This document shows, piece after piece, positions 54,966 to 63,913 of a DNA stretch of 64,000 nt. Each line of letters starts with the position of its first letter. Position 1 is the first letter of the stretch. Location: contig NZ_QVTE01000015.1 of the NCBI RefSeq assembly GCF_003429095.1, forward strand, positions 99,965 to 163,964. The letters are read 5' to 3'. The DNA comes from Peribacillus saganii (GTDB lineage: Bacteria > Bacillota > Bacilli > Bacillales > DSM-1321). Made by a program: the position numbers and the translations under genes. The notes under the pieces are model-generated. The model made no database searches. It worked only from the letters and a program-made list of their open reading frames with translations, and was not told the DNA's origin.

Positions 54966-54980
54966 TCGTAATGGTTACGA
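54966..54980. promoter_or_regulatory. Zur box before the flavoprotein gene
   Basis: TCGTAATGGTTACGA, 14 of 15 to the Zur palindrome, 16 bp upstream of the flavoprotein start. Confidence 0.8.
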
Positions 54981-55120
54981 TTAAAATCTTATAAAAATTT
55001 TATCTTAAAATCAAGTTTTTTTAGATAAGTTTTTATTAGGTATACTCTTTGGAAAAGGATCATAGGTAAAAGGTGCTCATAAATCATTTACAATCTCATA
55101 TACTTGTTTTAGAATTTAAA

Positions 55121-55135
55121 ACGGAACAATTACGA
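55121..55135. promoter_or_regulatory. Zur-like box before the ZnuA-like gene
   Basis: ACGGAACAATTACGA retains the full right half-site ATTACGA and a degenerate left half, 55 bp before the lipoprotein start. Confidence 0.6.
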
Positions 55136-55189
55136 TTTATTTTTCAGTAAAAAATAAGTACAAGATTATTTTGATAGGAGTTAACAAGC

Positions 55190-56269
55190 ATGAAATTCAG
55201 TAAATTACTTTCTACTTCCGTTTTAACACTTAGCCTTATTCTTGCAGGCTGCGAAAACTCTGAAACTGTCCAAACAGAACAAAACGAAACTGAAAAATTA
55301 ACAATCTATACAACGATTTATCCTCTTGAAAATTTTACGAAAAAAATTGGCGGAGACTATGTTGATGTGAAAAGTATTTACCCTCCAAATGTAGATGCCC
55401 ACTCATTTGAGCCTTCTCCAAAAGACATGATTGCTCTTGCAGAATCTGATTTGTTTATTCACACAGGAGTTGGAATTGATGGGTTTGCAGAAAAAGCTGC
55501 TGAATCATTGGAAAAAGAAAGTGTCACTATTTTAGAAGCCGGAAAAGGGATTGAACTATTAGAATCCTCTCATAACGAGGAACATCATCATGAAGCGGAA
55601 AGTACTGAAGCAGAGGAACATGACCATGAAGGCGAAAGCGTTGAAGCTGAAGGCACTGAAGCTAAAGCTGGAGACCATGAGCATGAAGGCGAAAGCACTG
55701 AAGCTGAAGGCCACGAACATGAAGAAGAAAATCTTAACCACGGTAATTATGATCCTCACGTATGGTTAGACCCTATTCGATCAATCGAACTAGCTAAAAA
55801 TATTAAAAATACTTTGAGTGAATTAGAACCAGAACATGCTTCAGAATTTGAGAGCAATTTTATACAATTAAAAGATGAATTAGAAAAACTTGACCAGGAA
55901 TTTAAGACTACAATTGAAAATTCTAAAACGAATTATTTATTAGTTGCTCATGAAGCCTATGGATATTGGGAAGAACGTTATGGTATTGAACAAATTGCCA
56001 TAGCCGGATTATCTCCGACACAGGAACCATCACAAAAAGAGTTACAACATATCATTGAAGAATCAACAGAACACAATATTCATTATGTTATTTTCGAACA
56101 GAGTGTTTCACCAAAAGTGGCAAAAATTATTCAAGAGGAATTAGGAGCAGAATCGTTAACTCTCCATAATCTTGAATCCATCACGGAGGAAAACATTAAG
56201 CAGAAAGATGACTATTTCAGTATTATGCGAATGAATTTACAAACCATTAAGACCGCTTTAAATGATTAA
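55190..56269 (+). CDS. Zinc ABC transporter substrate-binding lipoprotein (ZnuA-like)
   Basis: 359 residues. Lipobox LILAGC (lipid Cys about 21). Cluster A-1 metal-receptor fold: TIYPLENFTKKIGGDYVDV, then His in NVDAHSFEPSPKDM, His in YDPHVWLDPIRSI, His in LLVAHEAYGYW and the final acidic ligand near YVIFEQSVS. Between the first two His, a long loop (about 125-185) is loaded with His, Glu and Asp in imperfect repeats such as EHDHEGESVEAEGTEA, typical of zinc-specific ZnuA proteins. ATG behind AGGAG. No znuB or znuC follows, so the permease is elsewhere. Confidence 0.92.
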   Translation: MKFSKLLSTSVLTLSLILAGCENSETVQTEQNETEKLTIYTTIYPLENFTKKIGGDYVDVKSIYPPNVDAHSFEPSPKDMIALAESDLFIHTGVGIDGFAEKAAESLEKESVTILEAGKGIELLESSHNEEHHHEAESTEAEEHDHEGESVEAEGTEAKAGDHEHEGESTEAEGHEHEEENLNHGNYDPHVWLDPIRSIELAKNIKNTLSELEPEHASEFESNFIQLKDELEKLDQEFKTTIENSKTNYLLVAHEAYGYWEERYGIEQIAIAGLSPTQEPSQKELQHIIEESTEHNIHYVIFEQSVSPKVAKIIQEELGAESLTLHNLESITEENIKQKDDYFSIMRMNLQTIKTALND

Positions 56270-56310
56270 TCATTTAAATAAATTCCTATAATGAATGTAT
56301 ACCAATCATA

Positions 56311-56341
56311 TCCTTCCACTGATTGTGGAGGGATTTTTTTT
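56311..56341 (+). terminator. Terminator of the ZnuA-like gene
   Basis: TCCTTCCAC (56311-56319) pairs with GTGGAGGGA (56325-56333), followed by eight T residues. Confidence 0.9.
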
Positions 56342-56350
56342 AATAGCTCT

Positions 56351-56379
56351 TTGACAAGACTAAAGTTTAATACTTATTT
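56351..56379 (+). promoter_or_regulatory. Possible sigma-A promoter of the permease pair
   Basis: TTGACA (56351-56356), then 17 bp, then TTATTT. No Zur box is evident here, so zinc control of the permease pair is not shown. Confidence 0.4.
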
Positions 56380-56464
56380 AAAACGTTAACTAATCATACT
56401 TTATTAATAGTATCTATATATTTAATAGAGGAAATACTGTAAGGGCTATTATTAGGAGGTTAAT

Positions 56465-57463
56465 ATGAAGAAGATTATTCATATGATAGATATTACAGGC
56501 TTAGCAATTGTGGGTTTAACTCTTCTGCTTTTTTCATATAGTACAGGCTATAGTGGCACTTTTACTATTCCACCATCTTTGTTGAATTTGAATACTATTT
56601 TTCTAAGTATATTAATAGAGGCTCTCCCCTTTGTGCTAATAGGAGTTCTGATTGCTGGAATAATTCAAATCTTTGTAACCGAAGAACATATTCAAAGATG
56701 GATTCCCAAAAATAAAGTAATGGCCGTCGTTATGAGTTGTATTGTTGGAGCCCTTTTTCCTGCATGTGAATGTGGAATTGTTCCAATTGTTCGCAGGCTT
56801 ATATCAAAGGGGGTACCGCTTCATGCCGCCATGGGCTTTATGTTAACGGGTCCCCTCATTAACCCAATTGTCATTGCCTCTACCTACATGGCGTTTGGAA
56901 ATAACTTTAAAATTGCTGGACTCCGTATGGGATTAGGGTTTTTAATCGCCATTTTGGTGGCTTTGGCAGTAAGCTTCCTTTTTAAAGGCAGCCAATTAAA
57001 AGCATCAGTTAATATTGAGACAGCTCATTCACACGTTCACACTGAAAAAAAGTCATTTACGAACCGATTTTGGTCGATGCTAATTCATTCGATTGATGAA
57101 TTTTTTGATATGGCGAAATTTCTTGTCATGGGTGCTTTTTTAGCAGCATTGGTCCAAACCTATATGCCAGCTAAGGCGCTATTGGAGACAGGTAATGGAC
57201 CAGTCACTTCTTTACTTGTTATGATGGCCTTGGCTTATGTTTTATCCTTATGTTCTGAAGCTGATGCCTTTATCGGTGCTTCCTTCAGCAGTATTTTCCC
57301 TACCTCATCGATTTTGGGCTTCTTAATTTTCGGACCGATGATTGATTTAAAAAATACGATTATGATGCTAAGCGTTTTCCGAGTTAAGTTTGTAATGGGA
57401 ATGCTGGCATTGGTTATTTCAACGATTTTTTTCACGATCATGCTGCTGCAAAGCTTTCTATAA
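56465..57463 (+). CDS. UPF0718/DUF318 permease (YcgR-like)
   Basis: 332-residue membrane protein with about eight hydrophobic segments in two repeats. The family signature AGALFPACECGIVPIVRRL-type segment (CxCG in GALFPACECGIVPI) and GFMLTGPLINPIVIAS are present; the second half has CSEADAFIGASF. A His-containing loop (AHSHVHTEKK) lies between repeats. ATG behind AGGAGG. It is followed 12 bp later by the TIGR03943 protein, its usual partner; the pair recurs with COG0523 GTPases and probably moves or senses a metal. Confidence 0.88.
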   Translation: MKKIIHMIDITGLAIVGLTLLLFSYSTGYSGTFTIPPSLLNLNTIFLSILIEALPFVLIGVLIAGIIQIFVTEEHIQRWIPKNKVMAVVMSCIVGALFPACECGIVPIVRRLISKGVPLHAAMGFMLTGPLINPIVIASTYMAFGNNFKIAGLRMGLGFLIAILVALAVSFLFKGSQLKASVNIETAHSHVHTEKKSFTNRFWSMLIHSIDEFFDMAKFLVMGAFLAALVQTYMPAKALLETGNGPVTSLLVMMALAYVLSLCSEADAFIGASFSSIFPTSSILGFLIFGPMIDLKNTIMMLSVFRVKFVMGMLALVISTIFFTIMLLQSFL

Positions 57464-57475
57464 GGGGGAAAAAAC

Positions 57476-58414
57476 GTGAAATTTTCTTATCAGCAGGCTG
57501 TTAGAGCATTGATATTATTAGCGTTTTCCGCAATGCTCTTCAAGCTGCACTTTACCGGAGACATTACCAAGTTTATCAATCCTAAATATGTCGGTTTAAG
57601 TCAGTCCGCTTCCGTCATTTTTTTAATCTTGTTTTTTATTCAAATTACAAGAATCTGGAGTGTTAAAGAACATAGCCACGAGCATTGTTACCATGAAGAC
57701 CATGCATGTGGGCATGACCATGGGGATGCAGCTTTTAATAGTAAGAAACTAATATCGTATATGATTATTATAGTTCCGTTGTTAACGGGGTTCTTGCTTC
57801 CTGCAAAGGTTCTGGATTCCTCGATTGCAGCTAAAAAAGGAGGTATGACGGTATTATCCAGCCAAAAATCTCCTCAAAAAGATACAAGTACTCCTGAAGC
57901 AATAGATACGGATGACAATATTACACAAGGTGAAGAAACTGCGATTGATGATAATCCAGTGGACCCTGGTTTATCCGCAGATCAGAAAGAAATTTCACAG
58001 GAACAATTTGATCAGCTTATCCAAAAGCTTGAGACAACTCCTAGTATCGAAATGACTGACTATGTTTATGACGCCTACTACGAGGAAATCAGTAAAGATA
58101 TTAATAAATTCAAAGGAAGAAAAATTAAATTAAATGGATTTGTTTATAAAGAGGATGGATTCAAAGAAAATCAGCTTGTTCTTTCAAGATTTCTGATTAC
58201 TCATTGTGTTGCAGATGCCGGCATCATCGGATTCCTCTCAGAGTTGACGAATGCTTCTAGTATTGAACAGGACACATGGATCGAGGCCAATGGTGTGTTG
58301 GATGTTACGAACTATAATGGGATGGAACTTCCTTACATCAAAATTACCGAGTGGAAAAAAATCAGTACACCAAAGGAACCTTATCTTTATCCAATCAGTG
58401 TGAAACTCTTATAA
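57476..58414 (+). CDS. TIGR03943 family protein (YcgQ-like)
   Basis: 312 residues. Two or three N-terminal membrane segments flank a His-rich cytosolic or surface loop (HSHEHCYHEDHACGHDHGD). After an acidic linker, a soluble domain (about 180-310) contains the conserved KLNGFVYKEDGF, LSRFLITHCVADA and DTWIEANGVL blocks. The start is GTG 57476 behind AAGGGGG, 12 bp after the permease. The two form a putative two-subunit metal permease of unproven substrate; zinc is suggested by context. Confidence 0.9.
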   Translation: MKFSYQQAVRALILLAFSAMLFKLHFTGDITKFINPKYVGLSQSASVIFLILFFIQITRIWSVKEHSHEHCYHEDHACGHDHGDAAFNSKKLISYMIIIVPLLTGFLLPAKVLDSSIAAKKGGMTVLSSQKSPQKDTSTPEAIDTDDNITQGEETAIDDNPVDPGLSADQKEISQEQFDQLIQKLETTPSIEMTDYVYDAYYEEISKDINKFKGRKIKLNGFVYKEDGFKENQLVLSRFLITHCVADAGIIGFLSELTNASSIEQDTWIEANGVLDVTNYNGMELPYIKITEWKKISTPKEPYLYPISVKLL

Positions 58415-58418
58415 AAAT

Positions 58419-58452
58419 AACTGGATGGTGCTTCTGGCACCATCCAGTTTTC
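58419..58452 (+). terminator. Terminator of the permease operon
   Basis: AACTGGATGGTGC (58419-58431) pairs perfectly with GCACCATCCAGTT (58437-58449), then TTC. Confidence 0.9.
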
Positions 58453-58499
58453 AATACCTCATATAGATACGGTTCACCGTAACCTATCTAAATGCAAAA

Positions 58500-58524
58500 A
58501 AACAAAAAGAGGGATTATCCCCCT
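58500..58524 (-). terminator. Terminator of the coiled-coil protein gene
   Basis: On the minus strand GGGGGATAATCCCTC is followed by TTTTTGTTTTTT, directly after the stop codon. Confidence 0.7.
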
Positions 58525-59109
58525 TCATTTACTACTTAACATTTCTGCTATCTTTATAGTCTGTAGTTCTTTTTGAACAATGCTTATTGACGTAATACTG
58601 CCCCTGGATCGTTTTTCTATTTCATTAGGCATCTTTTGAATCTTCTCTTTAGAAGCATCTAAATCTTTTTCTAAAGTTTCTTTTATATCTGATCCATCAG
58701 AATTTCCTTCATTTTCCTTCCAAAACTGAAGTGTATTTACTGTCTTTTTTCCTGCTTCCTGTAATGAATTAAAAAGGGATTCAGCTTTATTTACTGTAAT
58801 TAAAACACCTGAAGATAGATCTAGAACTTTATTGGCTTCTATAGTAGTATTACTTAACTTTTCAATCTGATAAATCAAGTTTGAATTTAACACTTCTTCA
58901 ATTTCAAATAATTTTTCAGTGCTTTTTTCTTTTTGATATTCTTCGAATAATGAACTTAACTTTTGATGAGAATCATTCATCTCTTGTTGAATAACTGTTA
59001 AGTTATCCAAACTCACTAACATCCTGTCAATTTCAGCCAGTTTAAGCTGTGCAGATGTTAATTTGGTACTTATGTTACCTACTCCAGGAATGTCAACAAG
59101 ATTGTTCAC
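58525..59109 (-). CDS. Hypothetical coiled-coil protein
   Basis: 194 residues, unrecognised. Almost wholly helical and charged, with heptad-like stretches (LAEIDRMLVSLDNLTVIQQE, EKLFEIEEVLNSNLIYQIEK). No signal peptide or membrane segment. The start is GTG 59109, but AAAGGGG abuts it, so the true start is uncertain. A terminator abuts the stop. A structural or partner role is possible; no family assigned. Confidence 0.6.
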   Translation of the reverse strand: MNNLVDIPGVGNISTKLTSAQLKLAEIDRMLVSLDNLTVIQQEMNDSHQKLSSLFEEYQKEKSTEKLFEIEEVLNSNLIYQIEKLSNTTIEANKVLDLSSGVLITVNKAESLFNSLQEAGKKTVNTLQFWKENEGNSDGSDIKETLEKDLDASKEKIQKMPNEIEKRSRGSITSISIVQKELQTIKIAEMLSSK

Positions 59110-59189
59110 CCCTTTAAAGACGGTAATTCCTTTCTATCTTTATGTAGAGTGGAGTAGACAATGAAGCTACAAGGCTAGTTATACTTTGT

Positions 59190-60790
59190 CTAATAGGATT
59201 CCAATTTAAGGGATTTATTGTTTGTTGTTCCATCCTTTTTCTTTTTGTTAGTGGCTCTCTTGTTAGCAATCAAAGTAATAATTAGGGCAGATAGCAACGG
59301 AACCGCCATGGCAATGATAAATCCAATGGAGTTATTCGACATAAAAGGTGCCGTAAAAGATGGAACATAAGCTGTACCCCGTACATCAAAGAAACCGACC
59401 ATTGCTCCTCCAAGACCCGCCGATAATACTGCGCCTATAAATACTGCCTTATTTGAGAACATAAAAGGGTAAGCAGCTTCCACAAAGGTACCGAATCCCA
59501 TATTGATCATAAATCCTGGCGTTGCAACTGCGGCTTCACCTTTATCCCTTGGAGAAAGAATATTTGCAAGCGTTATTCCAGCTGATACCATGACCAAACC
59601 GACCATATCCACGGCTCCTAAAAAGCTGTTTCCTGTTTTCTCCATCTCAAGAAGCACAATTGGGAGGATTGCTGCGTGGTAGACACCACCCAAGATTGCA
59701 GGCCAGATAAGCAATCCTGCAACCGTGCCTGCAAGGACGGGATTAAATGACACTGCCAATTCAATTATTTCCTTAATCAAGTTACCCGCCTTCAACGCCA
59801 CCGGTCCGATAAAGTAGAAAACAATTAAACCTGAAATTAAACCGGATATCCCGCCTGCCACAATATTGACAGTTGTCATCGGAAAGCGCCATTGTATACA
59901 TTTTCCGAATAGATAATGAACCAGAATACCCGCTCCAATTCCTCCAATGATCCCGCCAATGATACCGCCATTCACAGACAGAACTCCTGCGATAACACCT
60001 GACAGGATAGATACTTCATCTAATTCAGATACTTGCTTAGCCGCAATGACAGCCATCATCACTGGCAGAGCTTTCAGCAAGAGGTCTGTAACTTCACCAA
60101 GCCCTTCTAACGCCGGGATTTTGCTTAAAGCCAATACCAAGGCCATCGCAATAAAACCTGGCAAAGATGAAATCATGATTCCTCTAATATTAATATTTTT
60201 AAACACATTGCCGCTTGCAATTTCTTCCTTATGGCCTGATCCTCCGATTTGAGGGTTGTACTTAATACCCCAGTGCTTACAAAGGCATGATATAAACGAA
60301 ACTGCTCTGGTTCTGTTGGTAGTACCTGTGGTACCAGATGACGCTATCACATTGCCTCCTTTAGATGTAATCATAGCCATTGAAGTTCCGCCAGTACCAA
60401 CTATGGGTATGTTTGTTTCAATAGCTGCCTTAATGGTATGTAGATTAGTCCCTTCCGGATCCACACTCATTGCGATGATTCCATCCACTTCATTATTCCT
60501 GATCCGGTCTGCCAAATATGAATCTACTTTGGAGGCTTCAATATTAGCATCCTTTAGATTGCCATTGAAAATCTCAACGGGCTGATGTTTTTCCAAACGA
60601 TAAATTGAGGCCCTGGTGTGATCATTTGCTGTGTCCATTGATTCACCTGCTGTCACGAAAAGCAATCTTCAGCTTCCAATTCGGCAGCCTTAATTTGAAT
60701 TAGAATTTCGTCTAACAGCTTCCTTGGACTTGCACCGCCTAAATTAAATAAGTTGCCTCCACTACTGCCAATGATTAATATTTTTTTCAA
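59190..60790 (-). pseudogene. PTS IIC-like sugar permease with N-terminal sensory domain, frameshifted
   Basis: The 5' frame from TTG 60790 (GAGGG upstream) reads KKILIIGSSGGNLFNLGGAS and stops at TGA after EAEDCFS. The 3' frame from about 60665 continues LLFVTAGESMDTANDHTRAS, then GIIAMSVDPEGTNLHTIKAA and GTGGTSMAMITSKGG, a nucleotide/sugar-binding-like domain. About ten hydrophobic segments follow (GGIIGGIIGGIGAGILVHYL, GGVYHAAILPIVLLEMEKTG) of the PTS EIIC type. One base lost near 60664-60665 breaks it. No EIIA or EIIB is linked. Confidence 0.72.
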
Positions 60791-61177
60791 TATAATCCCT
60801 CTTTTTTCATCTTAATATCTATCCGCTTCTCTCTATGAACTTTATTATACTTTATATGAATAAAGTGGCAAAGGAGTAAAGAAATGACACAACATTAAAA
60901 TCTGTCCTTGCATTTTATAAATTCTCATTCTGTCTCAATATCTAAGATTTCTCTTTTATACTGAGACTAATCCTATATGTTTCAAAAACTGCCGCGAATT
61001 TAAACTTTAAAAAACGACAAATTATATACGCTCAATCTATTTTAATGTCCCCTTCTGATGAGTAACACAATTCTCTACACCATTAAGACATAAAACTCTT
61101 TACTGCCTTTTAATCTCCGGGGAATATAGATATTTTATGTCATTTTCCATAATAAATTGATTTTGTGGTAAAAAACC
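60791..61177. other. Gene-free interval
   Basis: AT-rich, no protein-like frame. It should hold the promoter of the frameshifted PTS-like gene. Confidence 0.4.
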
Positions 61178-61232
61178 AGAAAGTATAGAAAATCGTTGTC
61201 ATTATTATATGACACGATTTTCTATACTTTCT
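61178..61232. repeat. Long hairpin/inverted repeat
   Basis: AGAAAGTATAGAAAATCG plus TTGTCAT (61178-61202) pairs with 61209-61232 with a single bulged base around a 6-nt loop (TATTAT). It is far from any gene end on either strand, so either an orphan terminator or the folded relic of a mobile element. Confidence 0.6.
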
Positions 61233-61500
61233 TCTTTGAATCGTTTATATGATAATTTTTGTAATGTATGTTAACTAGTTACCTTCCGATTTTATAGTAT
61301 TACAATTACTTAAATATCTAAACAAGTGTCCGGGAAACGCAGGGCATGACTTGTACAACTCATCCGTGTCATATTCACGAATAAAAGATCGATTATTTTC
61401 CAAAAAGTTCTCAGGTAATTGTCTTTTCTTTTATGTATAATGAAAACTGTATTTATATTTACATGTGAAGGACGTATGGGACAAGAAGTTATAAGCTGAA

Positions 61501-61593
61501 TATTACAGCTTTTTAGCAGTTTTATTCTTACTTATTCTATCTGGATGTAATACGCAGCAGGTAAGTAGCGAGAAACCTAAAAAAAGCGACTAG
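61501..61593 (+). pseudogene. Lipoprotein signal-peptide remnant
   Basis: The frame reads YYSFLAVLFLLILSGCNTQQ, then VSSEKPKKSD and a stop: a lipoprotein signal with lipobox LSGC and the start of a mature chain. No start codon is in frame upstream, and the rest is scrambled. Likely a decayed lipoprotein gene. Confidence 0.4.
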
Positions 61594-61843
61594 GGAAACC
61601 ATCAACCACAAACAAGAAGTAATAGGATCGACGCATGAACACCTTGTCACATAAATAGCGGGTAGCTGGAAAGCCCTAGAATATGGACGGAAATGCTTTA
61701 AAGCAGATGCACCTCCTGCTAATGATTCTGCGGAGTCAAACTGATGAACAAGTGCGGATCAGGGCCCGATAATTCCATATTTATCATGAATATCTATTAG
61801 TAAGTTAGTAACCAGATATTATTACTTAAGGAGTTGATATATT

Positions 61844-62290
61844 ATGACATGGGCTATTGCAATTGCGATTATTGGAATTATTATTAAACTTTTAACGGCT
61901 CTTCCAAGTGTAGGTGTGGAATGGCTTGAAAGTAAATTTGCACTTCATCCTAAACTTAATCCAATTGATGTTACTGTAACGTTTAAGGGAAAGAGCTTAG
62001 AAGAAGAAGACAAACTAAGATTTATTGCCTATTTTAATGAAGCTTCATTTTTAAAAAAATATTTTATGATTAAAGGTAATGAAAAATTTTTTCTAGAACC
62101 TGAGACTAATGTTATTCCATTTGTTATCAACCTAAAAAAAGGAAAAAAAGATGTAAATTTCTTTGTTTATAGTTATGATGACCACGTTGATGTAGTAAAG
62201 CAGTACAAGAAGAATGTTAATGCTTATAGTCTTAGTTCTGATTCTTTACAAAAATTCACTGTATCAACAAGGGATTTAGTATCAATGTAA
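61844..62290 (+). CDS. YfmQ-like protein
   Basis: 148 residues. One N-terminal hydrophobic helix (AIAIAIIGIIIKLLTALPSV) anchors a small soluble domain; VEWLESKFALHPKLNPIDVT and FIAYFNEASFLKKYFM match B. subtilis YfmQ blocks as I recall them, at the same length. ATG behind AAGGAG. Function unknown; stands alone. Confidence 0.75.
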   Translation: MTWAIAIAIIGIIIKLLTALPSVGVEWLESKFALHPKLNPIDVTVTFKGKSLEEEDKLRFIAYFNEASFLKKYFMIKGNEKFFLEPETNVIPFVINLKKGKKDVNFFVYSYDDHVDVVKQYKKNVNAYSLSSDSLQKFTVSTRDLVSM

Positions 62291-62544
62291 TAAAAGAACT
62301 GGCTTGATGATGTGAGAAAGGCTACTCTAATTTGGTCGGTAGTCTTCATTCCGCATTTGTGTGAAGGGCTGTTTATTATACTAAATTGAGGGACACATAT
62401 TCTTATATATTTAGATGTAGGAGATGAAAGAAGGCTTTAAACGAAAAGGCAGCACTTTAAAAGGTTTTAATTGAAGTCGATGAAAATAGGAATATAGAAC
62501 CCAGCAAAGAGGCATTTTCCTCCTACATTATGTATTAGTTTACA

Positions 62545-62643
62545 TCACACTATCAAAAACGCCGCATCTCTCAGTTGATCGGCGATTGCTTCAATCCCCT
62601 TCGTTCGGCCCAAAACATGGTGTAACAACAAAACTTCTGCCAT
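62545..62643 (-). pseudogene. Dienelactone hydrolase N-terminal fragment
   Basis: From ATG 62643 with GGAGGG upstream: AEVLLLHHVLGRTKGIEAIA, then DQLRDAAFLIV and stop. This is the first strand and helix of dienelactone hydrolase family proteins (LLLHHALGLTPGV...FADxLR), after which the gene is lost. The catalytic Cys, Asp and His are absent. Confidence 0.65.
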
Positions 62644-62768
62644 CGTTTTTCCCTCCAATTTAATGAATTTCATATATCTAAGTTTCGACAAGAAAGCCTG
62701 TTTCACCTGCCAGAACTTTACCATTTGGAAAGGTCTACCTAATAAAACCTATCCCCCTTGTTTATTCA

Positions 62769-63165
62769 CTAATCCTGCCCCGTTAGTTTAAACAATTCAA
62801 GGCCATCAGGGTCTTGAAACTGTACATAGGTTTCGCCAAAGCGTTGTAAGGATTTGAACTCCACTCCAAACTTTGCAAGACGTCTTTCCCAGAAAGGGCG
62901 GGAGCCAGGAGGAACCATATAACTTGTCACTCCTACCTGACCCATGCCAATCCGGCCCTTTATTTGTTTCGCCCATGGGAAGAACGTGATGACACTGCCG
63001 GGGTGTCCGGTGCCATTCCCAAAATAAAGATGGTATACTTCCGGACGGTCGAAATGATGGTTTTTTTACCAACCGTTACCCCAGTACCCCTGCATAAAAG
63101 TCAATGTTTCTCTTTGCGTCATTCACCATCGAGGTAATATGATGGATGCCTGCTGTTTTCTGCAT
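62769..63165 (-). pseudogene. Glyoxalase/VOC (MhqO-type) gene, two lesions
   Basis: From ATG 63165 (AAAGGGGAG upstream): QKTAGIHHITSMVNDAKRN, FYAGVLG, in-frame TAA, then RLVKK. A frameshift follows, after which the protein resumes as HFDRPEVYHLYFGNGTGHPG and FFPWAKQIKGRIGMGQVG to LELFKLTGQD and TAG 62769. The HHIT...YHLYFG pattern is the N-terminal VOC domain of ring-cleaving dioxygenases such as MhqO. About 125 residues; the usual second VOC half is absent. Confidence 0.75.
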
Positions 63166-63190
63166 GTCTATCTCCCCTTTCCTGGACTAG

Positions 63191-63805
63191 TTATTTTGGT
63201 CGTTCGATGGCAAAAATGTCGCCTATTTTTGCATAATTCTGTCCTGCAAGCCTGCTTACGGCAGCTATTCCGTTCGGATCGATCCTTCCGTTTTCATATA
63301 TGTCATCATCAATGTGGAAGTGGACAACCTTCCCTATCAACAGATCGCAGCCAGGTGAATCTGTGCCTCCCAGTTGAATGGCATGTTCCAGTGTACATTC
63401 CATCCGGATTTTCGCTTCTTTTACACCTGGGACGGAAACCTTTACGCTTTCTACCGGCTTCAAGTTTGCCTGTTCGACTTCACTTTGGTCCGGAGGCAGG
63501 GAAGCAGCTGTCTCATTTATTTTCTCGACATTCTGTTCATCGACGATATGGACGACAAATTCCTTTGTATCCAGGATGTTCTTCGCCGTATCCTTCATTG
63601 TTCCATTTTTCCGTTGGACCGATAAAGAAATCATCGGCGGATTGGACGAAACGATATTAAAATAACTAAAGGGGGCACCGTTCAGAACTCCTTCTTCAGA
63701 AAGCGATGTGACGAAAGCAATGGGCCTAGGTATGATGCTTCCTATCAGGAACTTATAATTTTCTCGTTCTGTATTGGTAGAAGGGTCAATGGAAAGCACA
63801 GACAT
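63191..63805 (-). CDS. Flavin reductase family protein
   Basis: 204 residues with the split-barrel FMN-binding fold of DIM6/NTAB flavin reductases: FLIGSIIPRPIAFVTSLSEE, then NGAPFSYFNIVSSNPPMISL, and GCDLLIGKVVHFHID. It supplies reduced flavin or acts as a flavoprotein on its own. Two adjacent ATGs (63808, 63805) both lie very close to AAAAAAGGA, so the exact start is uncertain. It is 14-17 bp after a truncated gene cut by the group II intron, and upstream of the dead VOC gene in the same direction: the remains of an aromatic/quinone-type operon. Confidence 0.87.
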   Translation of the reverse strand: MSVLSIDPSTNTERENYKFLIGSIIPRPIAFVTSLSEEGVLNGAPFSYFNIVSSNPPMISLSVQRKNGTMKDTAKNILDTKEFVVHIVDEQNVEKINETAASLPPDQSEVEQANLKPVESVKVSVPGVKEAKIRMECTLEHAIQLGGTDSPGCDLLIGKVVHFHIDDDIYENGRIDPNGIAAVSRLAGQNYAKIGDIFAIERPK

Positions 63806-63819
63806 CATTCCTTTTTTAG

Positions 63820-63900
63820 TTAGTCTAATTCCCTTACTTCAATCGGAATTAAAGTTCGTTCTAGACGCTCTCTGTATTGTTCAAAGGCGGCTAATCCTTT
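63820..63900 (-). pseudogene. 3' end of a gene interrupted by the group II intron
   Basis: The minus strand reads KGLAAFEQYRERLERTLIPI, then EVRELD and TAA 63820-63822. Upstream it meets a stop and then the intron boundary near 63914. Codons look genuine; the family is not identified. It precedes the flavin reductase by 12-15 bp, so it was probably cotranscribed with it. Confidence 0.4.
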
Positions 63901-63913
63901 CTAGATCAGTCGA

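Noticed and set aside
62806..63072. 88-codon minus-strand frame
   Set aside because: A wrong-frame reading of the VOC pseudogene; the family-like protein is in the adjacent frame.
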